Assembly: GCA_014607495.2 (NCBI GenBank)
Contig: CP053162.1
Span: 3,108,469 to 3,172,468, forward strand
Source of the DNA: Carposina sasakii
Taxonomy: Eukaryota; Arthropoda; Insecta; Lepidoptera; Carposinidae
Reading direction: 5' to 3'
Length of the DNA: 64,000 nt
Shown: positions 25,001 through 34,000 of the stretch, piece by piece
How the letters are laid out: the number at the start of each line of letters is the position of its first letter
Position numbering within the stretch: the stretch's first letter is position 1
Notes under the pieces: model-generated
Database searches by the model: none
Told to the model about the DNA's origin: nothing
Seen by the model: the letters and a program-made list of their open reading frames with translations, nothing else
Position numbers and translations under genes: made by a program

Positions 25001-28000
25001 AACTAAAATGCAGTCCTAGTCCTAATAGAGTCCATTGCAGAATAATCATGAAATATCTTCAAAAACCGTAATACCTTAACTAATAACAAGAATAAATAAT
25101 TAAGTAATGAGTTAGTCACCTTTGAGAATCTACGCCTGATTTCGGAAGTAACATTTTTTGTTTGTAATACAAAAAATAGTTATTCACTATGGGTGCGCCC
25201 ACCACCGGGCCCTACACCCTCCACTGACCCTCGGATCTGATAACTCATAACTGCGAAAACAGGCACTTGCACTAACTACAATCGCCACGAGAAACCAGAC
25301 CCGAGCACCTAGCATGCAAGACAATACATTGCACTATTCCGAAATCAAAAACTAGATAAATAATCTTTTTTATTTTTTTAAAATAGTTATTCAAAGGAAC
25401 TATTTGGTAAAACGTCGATAGTCGCGGCTGATCATTACGATTGTCAAGTTCGTATGAAACACGTCACAGTCAATATATTAAAGGCGTATGAAGAAGGTGG
25501 GATGGGTATCTTCACATAGCATGATTTACTTCACAGCTGCAATGATGTACACTACATAGTACATAAAGATTTTGTGTATTATGGTATTGGTGTTTTATAT
25601 GTATATTAAATATTTCCTAATTGCCTTTTGATGGATCGATAATGAGCTGGTCACAGTTGGTAAGAACAAATATTTAAGATCCTCATATATGTTGAGCACT
25701 TTAAATAACTTCTGTTTCTAAAGTCCAATATCGAAGTCTAACTATTTTTATTAAACTACATTGAATAAATGAAACGCAATTTTAACAAACACTAAGCAAT
25801 ATGAAATTCGAAAGATTTGTCATGCACAATAATGACCCTTATTCACATAAAGAGGTAGGCAATGATAGCAAGTGTGCAAATTACGCTACCGCTTTCCACC
25901 GCCAGCCTATCATTCAGCCCCATAACCTTAGTTTTCCATCGCACGACATTGTTCTGCACTCCAATAGTCTTCACATGGCATGGCGGGACCATTGCCGGCT
26001 GTATCATATTGTGCGCTCGGTGATGAAAAGCACATGGCGGAGACCATTGCTAGATGTATCATATTGTGCGCTCGGTGATGAAAAGGGCCTCTACATCTTA
26101 GCTGCGGCCCGATGCACGCCTCTCAAAGGACCGGGACTATACAGGTGTATAAAAACGGTATGTTAAGCGAAAAGCTATGTAAATAGCCCACTATAAAGAA
26201 CCTATCTACAAAATTTGAGACTCGAAATCACATATTTATTTTTCAAGATTGTATGAAAATTTCTGAGATATTTAAAAATTCTCCATACTATCGGGAAAAA
26301 TAAACATGTGATTTCGGGTCTCAAATTTTGTAGATAGGTTCTATATAGTGGGCTATTTACATAGCTTTTCGCTTAACATACCCTTTTTGTTACATCCTGT
26401 AGAATCCCGTGAATAAGGAAAAGCACCAAACAGAATGATCATTTTCAACTATTGAGAGTTTAAACTCCTGTCCCCTAACAGGCGAACTAAAAAAGCGGTT
26501 AGAAGCAGTCTGCGGCATCCCGATCTGCCAACAACAGTGGTCGGGGCTCGGCGGATCGCGGGCGACTGCGGCCGCCTCGCTGGCCAGTCTCGGGCTCCCT
26601 CGGAACTCGGTGGTGCGGCTCAAACGGGCCGATCAGCTGATGGCGGATGATGAGTGAGTTTTTCTTGTCGCGTAGATAGATAGATAGATAGTTTATTTGA
26701 CTTTTGGTATGTACACATACACAGATAACACAAATCAAGAAAAAAAATAGAAGAGAATATAAGACAACAATGAGATTATAACAGTAAGAAGGTACAGGCA
26801 AATGACAAATACATAAAGACGATACAAAGAAGGATGGCGTAGTTGTTGGTCACTGTGTCTTTCGTGATTTGTGTGAGTATGGTGTAACAAAAGTGGTATA
26901 TTAAATCAAATGTTGTCATAGTTCATTGTGGAGACCTATCCCAAAAATCCGAAGTCACTTGTTTATTTTTCCAGATAGTGTAGAGATTTTCTAAACATCT
27001 CAAGGTTTATACAATCCTATAAAATAAACATGTGTTTTCAAGTCTCGTTTGTCAACGAAGTACTTTAAATTTGGGGGTGTTCTGCCAGGCGATATGCTAG
27101 CAACTTGTCACTGACCTATCTATGCTAAACATGGCTGTGGCAATCCAACTACCCCCCCCCCCCCCCATCTTTAAGAACACAGGCGTATGTGTATACAGGT
27201 GTTTTTTAGTTGCCACCCTTAACGAAGGTGACGTACATAGGTACATAGGGTCTATACATCAAATAAGTTTATGCCAAAAAAAAAATGCTGAGAAACGACG
27301 TAAATTTTTTTGAAAAAAAAAAATGGCTTAATCGGGTGAAATTTATAGTGGCTAGTGTTTATATTTATAGTTGCTAGTTCTTTCATATAAATTATTTCTC
27401 GTGAAAAAATCTTGTTACGCGCGTCAGTGTGCATTTATGTAGAAAAACGCAGTCTATTTACTCAATTTTAGACCCTAATATCTTGGGAACCAGACACTTC
27501 CCAGGTATGCTTACATGGAGAAAAATGATCGTGATGATGAGGAGATTCCGTAATTTTTGGGGAACGTTGACGACCAAAAATCACCTGTATGTATGTTACT
27601 TTATTTTAACTAAATGTTATTTTACTCGTATGCTTTCCAGGACCGTATATTACTACCATACCTATTTACGACAATAAATTAATAAACAACTTACCCCCAG
27701 GGTAGCAGAACGGCTGACAATGACCTACGTGTTACACATAAAGCATGATGACAAGGAATACACGCTGCAGTTCCCCGGAACTAAAACTGTACAGGAAGTC
27801 AAGAACGATATATATTCACTCACAGACATACCTGCCAGGCATCAGGTAAGTTATCTTCATACATTAGATGACTGTTAGTTAACATATATTTCTTCTAGCT
27901 GCCGCCCACGACTTTGTCCGCGTAAGGGAGAAATAACCCGTGCGAAGCCGAGGCGGGTCCCTAGTTGTACATATAAACCTTCCCCTTGAATCACTCTCAT

Positions 28001-31000
28001 CTACTAAAGAAAAGAAGATAAGAATGAATGAATGAATGAAAACCGCATCAAATCTGTTGCGTAGTTTTAAAGATCTAAGCATACATAGGGACAGACGGCG
28101 GGAAGCGATTTTGTTTTATAATATGTAGTGAAGAGAGTGCTTTATGTACGTAAAAGAGAGGCAACTTCATACTAGACTCTTACTAAAATAAGTAACATTG
28201 TAAATATAAATAAATGTTTTACGTTTTATTTGGGAATATTTTGAATAATTCGTATTTTTCTGTAGTCCACGCCGACAAAGTCGCAGGTGTCCACTAGTGT
28301 ATAAGTGTCAAGACACACTGTTAACACCCGACGCGATAACACGCCGATAATATATAGAGTGGGGATCGCGTGAGGTGTTAAGAGTGTTTTATGGACTATA
28401 CAGGATTAATTTTAAAACATCAATAACCTCGCAAGACTAGGTAGCTACCATCATAAACAACTAAATTTGTTCTACGAGTTTTGATAATTTGTCACATTTT
28501 ACTGTCATACAAAAATAAATATCAATTTAATATTACCTCTAAATGTTCTTCAGTCTGTACATAATACTAAGGCGCGCGCGCGATCGCGGGCGTTAACCTT
28601 TTCGTATACCTATAAATAGAACATAGACTTACAAATGTCACGACAGTACAATAAAAGCTTTGACAATCATTTTTAATTAATCTATTGAGTTATGATAAAA
28701 CTCGTAGAACAAATGTTATTGTTTATGATTTTAGCTATCAGAGGGGTAAGCACGAACCTCTCGATAGTCCGTAACGCTATCTTCAAACTCTCAAATCACA
28801 TAGATTTTGCTAGCGAGTCGCGTTACGCCGCGTAAAAAGGCTCGTGCTTAACCCACTAGTCCTGCGAGGTTATTGATGTTTTAAAATTAACCCTGTATAA
28901 AATGTGATTGATATGTACAGACTGCCACGTGGTCGTCACGTCGGGTGTTAACAGTGTGTCTTACTCTATACAGGTGTTTTTTCGTTGCCATCCTTTATGA
29001 AGGGTACGTACTCTATACATTAAATAAAGTAAGTTGTTGCAAAAAAAAAATGCTGGGAAACGATGTAATTTTTTGTTTTTAGGGTTCCGTACGTCTGAAT
29101 ACAAAAACGGAACCCTTATAGGATCACTCGTGTGTCTGTCCGTCCGTCGCTTACAGTCAATTATCTCCGAATCTATTAGACCGATTAAGTTGAAATTTGG
29201 TACACATATCAATTCCTGTGACCCAAACACAGAGGTGTGACGTGAGCAGATGAAATCTGTATATGGGGGGTCATTTTTGGGGGGGAAAATTAAAAAAAAA
29301 ATTCTGAAAACTGCATCGTGTGGCATATCAAATGAAAGGTCTTGTTGAGAAGATCTTAAATGTATTTTTTTGTAGTTTTAAAATAAATTGTTTCCAAGTT
29401 ATTCAAGAAAATAGACGAAAATTGACCATTCCCCCCCCCCCTTATCTCCGAAACTACTGAACCTAAAATTTTGAAAAAAATACAGAAGTTAGTTTTCTCC
29501 TTATAGATTACAGGAAAACCTATAAGAAGTCCATGATATTAAAATAACATGGTAAATCACTCAATATTGTGCGTACCAACTTACATTTTGGGTCAGATTT
29601 AAAAAAACATGATAGGTAACATCGTACGGAACCCTCTTCACGCGAGTTCAACTCGCACTTGTCGGCTTTTTTTTATTACTTGACCGGGCTAATTTTATGG
29701 TATCCAGTGTTAGTTTTTTTATAGACAGATTAATTCTATTTCTGATTATTTATTAATTGATCAGATTAATTCTTTTTCGTGAAAAAATCTTGTCACACGC
29801 GTCTATGTGCATTTACGCAAAAAAACGCAGTCTATTTACTCAACTTGGACCCTAATATCTCGGGAACCAGACACTTCCCAGGTATACTTCCATGGGGAAA
29901 AATGATCATGATGATGAGGAAATTCCGTAGTATTCGGGAAGGTTGACGACCAAAAAACACCTGTATACGTATATAAATATATACAGGATGTAACAAAAAG
30001 GGTATGTTAAGCGAAAAGCTACGTAAATAGCCCACTGTAGACAACCTATCCACAAAATTTGAGACTCGAAATCACATGTTTATTTTTCAAGATTGTATGA
30101 AAATTCCTGAGATATTTAAAAATTCTCCATACTATCAGGAAAAATAAACATGTGATTTCGAGTCTCAAATTTTGTGGATAGGTTGTCTACAGTGGGCTAT
30201 TTACGTAGCTTTTCGCTTAACATACCCTTTTTGTTACACCCTGTATATATGTGGCAGTTTAAGAAGCTTAGAACGTGGTTTTCCACTAGGTTTGGACAGG
30301 CTGGCCCACGGTGACGGGGTTAGATGAGACGGTGCTTGCGATGGTGGGCCTTAACACGCCGCAGCACGAGCTCACCGTCAGACGACAGGTTAACAACCGC
30401 CAACAGAAGGAATACAAGAGGGTAAGCTGATCATCTGCTATTATAACCTTATTTATTAGAGGAAAAAAATTCGAGTGCTTAAAATTTTTCAGATTTGATA
30501 TATTTTATAGTATTTTAAAATAATTTATCTCTTAATGATTCGAGGCCCAGAGGACCTGTCCATAAAATTTGAGACTCTAAACATGTTTCTTTTTCTACAT
30601 AGTATGGAGAATTTCTAAATAACATTAAATTGATACAATCTTTAAAAATAAACATGTGTCTTTGAGTCTCAAATTTTGTGCATGCTCGTGCGTGGCATTT
30701 CGCTTAACATACCGCTTTTGTGACACCACATAGATGTATGTTTTAAAATATATGTGTTTCCTCATAGATAATAGTGGAGAGTTCGGACAGTGAGAACAGT
30801 TCAGGCGAAGAGTTAGAAGATGGCGGCGACGGGTTCGCGGCAGAGGACGATATGTTTGTAGATCTTGTGCGATCCGAGAGGTTGCAGCCGCTCAGTAAGT
30901 GTACAATACATACGTTTGGGACACAAAGTAAATAATAAATATGTATTAACACATTTATTTACCCTGTCCACTTGTATGATGACGACACTAAGATCTCTAA

Positions 31001-34000
31001 GGTCTGGTGTTATGGATACTTAGTTACTGTATAACATACATAAACTATTATAGAAACATCCATGATTCGAAAACTTAACAAGTGAACCTCACCTGCCCGT
31101 ACTATACTCTGCTATTCAACGGACGTTAATAGTTTATAATAGGTATCTATTAAGATAGCTTGATAACATGTCGGAAGAGGGTGCATATATTCGCCCAAAT
31201 CTAAACTAGAAAGAGAGATACACTCACATCAGCCTATTGCAGTCCACTGCTGGACATAGACCTCTCCAGGGCACGCCATAAGGCTACTGCCATAGGAAGC
31301 TTTTGCCCAAAGTCACCAAGCTGGCCAGTCGGTTTGGTGACTGCAATGTGATTTTCTGACTATGTTGCTACCATGGAATCACTCTACTAAAGACAATGGC
31401 AGTATGGACAGAGTTTCCCTTGTCTTCTTCGTGAACAAAATATTTAAAAACACTCCTCTAGCGGCTAATTTACTCACGGCCCCCATTCTAAGTGGACTAA
31501 ATCACCCAGTACTTTTCTCTCTAGTCTATTTACTATAGACTTGAAGCCTATTTGATACATAAATAAATTGTCAATCAAACCGGTCCCCTGATTACCTAAT
31601 TTGCAATAGCAAAGCCGAAGCAAAGCGATAGCGAAAATTGTACAATATTCGCCTTGAAATGTCAAACTTCCTCTGAAATTCGTTTTACGTAATATGATCC
31701 GCGATTTTTGTACATTTTTCGCTATCGCTTTGCTTTTGCTTGTTAGGTAATAAGGGGGCGGGTGTAAGTGGGTTCGACTAAAGGATTTAAAAACCTTAGG
31801 ACCCAAAGTCAACCTCACCTGCCCGTGGTGCACCCTGCTATTTAAGGGACGATGGCTGAATAGCTTATAATACCTATTTAGAGTGGCAGAAACATTTCCT
31901 ATTGGATTCGTTACCGGTCGCTAGATTATATTTGTGCCCGAAAAGCGGCGGTAGGCTCACCACTTACCACGTGGGACTTGATAGGCTAACTGGTCAAAAG
32001 TGGGTGTGAAATTTGCACACTTCTGCCCAACCTCTTTGGAGGATAATGGGTGTCACTATATGTATGTATGTAAACCGTGTCGATGTCTGACTTGTCAACA
32101 ATCTATTTCAGTGTCAGAGCACGTGGAAGACGAAGCGCTAGGCTGTATAGAGTTCGCGCAACGTTTTCGCAACAGATACGGACCGAATACGCCCAACTTC
32201 TTTGAAGGGACACTACAGGACGCCATCAAAGAGGCGTGTCTTAGACCGGCTAAAGAGGTGAGTCAACTTTCTATGGACACAATGTAGTTTCAGGATTGTA
32301 TTTTAAATTTATATAAGTGTGTATGTAATAGAAATCGTCACGGATTTGGGGAAATGACTTTTGCTTTGAATTTAATATTTCTAATTTTCTTTTATTACAA
32401 AAAAGGCACATGAAATTAATGAGCGTTAGACGGTTTACGGTGATGGAACTATTTTATTGTGCCACTGTTTTTGTGCTTACTAGTTGGCGTCCCTGTAGCG
32501 TGACTTATTTTTTTACATAACTTGTCAAAGTTGGTTTAGAACAGCCAGTTTCTCTCTATCTTATTCTTTGTTGTACATACATAAGTTTCGCTACTCTTCC
32601 GCTTCCTTATCCTACATACAAAGACGCGGTTCCACTGTTATAATTTCGCATTACATCACATAATATGGCAAATTATTTAATTTATTTGCATGCTACATTT
32701 TTTGGCGAAACATATCTCTAATCTAAATATTGTAATAATAACTTTATTGTATCATGTTTTGAGCAAATAAATAATCATTAATAATAATTCCAGAGAAAGC
32801 TCCTAGGTGTATACCTACATCACGAACAGTCGGTGCTTTCCAACGTGTTCTGCGCACAGCTGCTGGGCTGTGACACCGTGCTGCAGACATTGTCTGCTAA
32901 CTTCATTGTCTACGGCTGGGATCTCACGGATCCGGATAATTGTAACATGTAAGTTGTCTCTTTTGTATTGTAACATGTAAGTTATCTTCTTGTCAGTTCT
33001 TCTGTTATTTGTGTTGTGATTTGAATGATAAGTGTTTCATCTAATAAGTTAGCCTCTATTTTTATTATTTAGTCGCCTTTGTACATTATCTTATAAAATA
33101 TTGTATCTTGTGTGTTTTTTTTCTGTGTACAATAAAGAATATAATCTAATAAGTTTGTGTCCACTTGAAACGGAACTGTTTCAGAAGTAATAATTATTTT
33201 GTTTTTTATTATAAATTATCAATATATACTAATATTATAAAGCTGAAGAGTTTGTTTGAACGCGCTAATCTGAAAAATTCTTTTAGTGTTATATAAACAG
33301 TGATATATAAACTTTCTTTAAAATACCAATGGGTCACTTTGAGTACGATATTATTTCCCAGTGGTATTCTGTCGTATACGGCCAAGTTATTCCCTATGGC
33401 TTCCAATGTTAGCAATTATTATGTAAACTATCTATAGAGAACCTATTTCCACTCGAAATCCAAGATTGTATGAACATGAGCCATACTATCTGTAAACATG
33501 CGATATTCTGAGTGGATAGGTTTCCTTTTTCATGGGCTGCGTAACATACCCCTTTTATGGCACCGTGTGTAGATATCATTGTATATAGATTACCAATCAT
33601 GCCTGTCGTGTGTTGCGGTACAGGTTGCTGAGCTCTGTGACGGCGGCGCTGGGTCCGCTGGCGGGCGTGGCTGTCCGCAGTATCCCGGTGGAGCGCCTGC
33701 CTGCACTCGTTGTCATCATGCGCGTGCGCTCCAACACCGAGATCTACTCCGTCATCAACGGTCAGTGCGGACGTATACATAGATAGGGGTATAGGAGGAG
33801 ATCGACAATAAAAACGATCATAAAAAATCATACATATTCCCCATTATCGCAGATATATTCTATGAAAATTCCTGAGATATTAAAAAATTCTCCATACTAT
33901 CAGGAAAAATAAACATGTGATTTCGGGTCTCAAATTTTGTAGATAGGTTCTCTACAGTAGGCTATTTACATAGCTTTTCGCTTAACATACCCTTTTTGTT

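Noticed and set aside
25801..26166. 121-codon plus-strand frame
   Set aside because: Contains a direct DNA duplication and the edge of a hairpin repeat; no splice support and no protein character.
28961..29326. 121-codon minus-strand frame
   Set aside because: Lies over family A copy 5 and its inserted repeat; Phe-rich from T/A runs.
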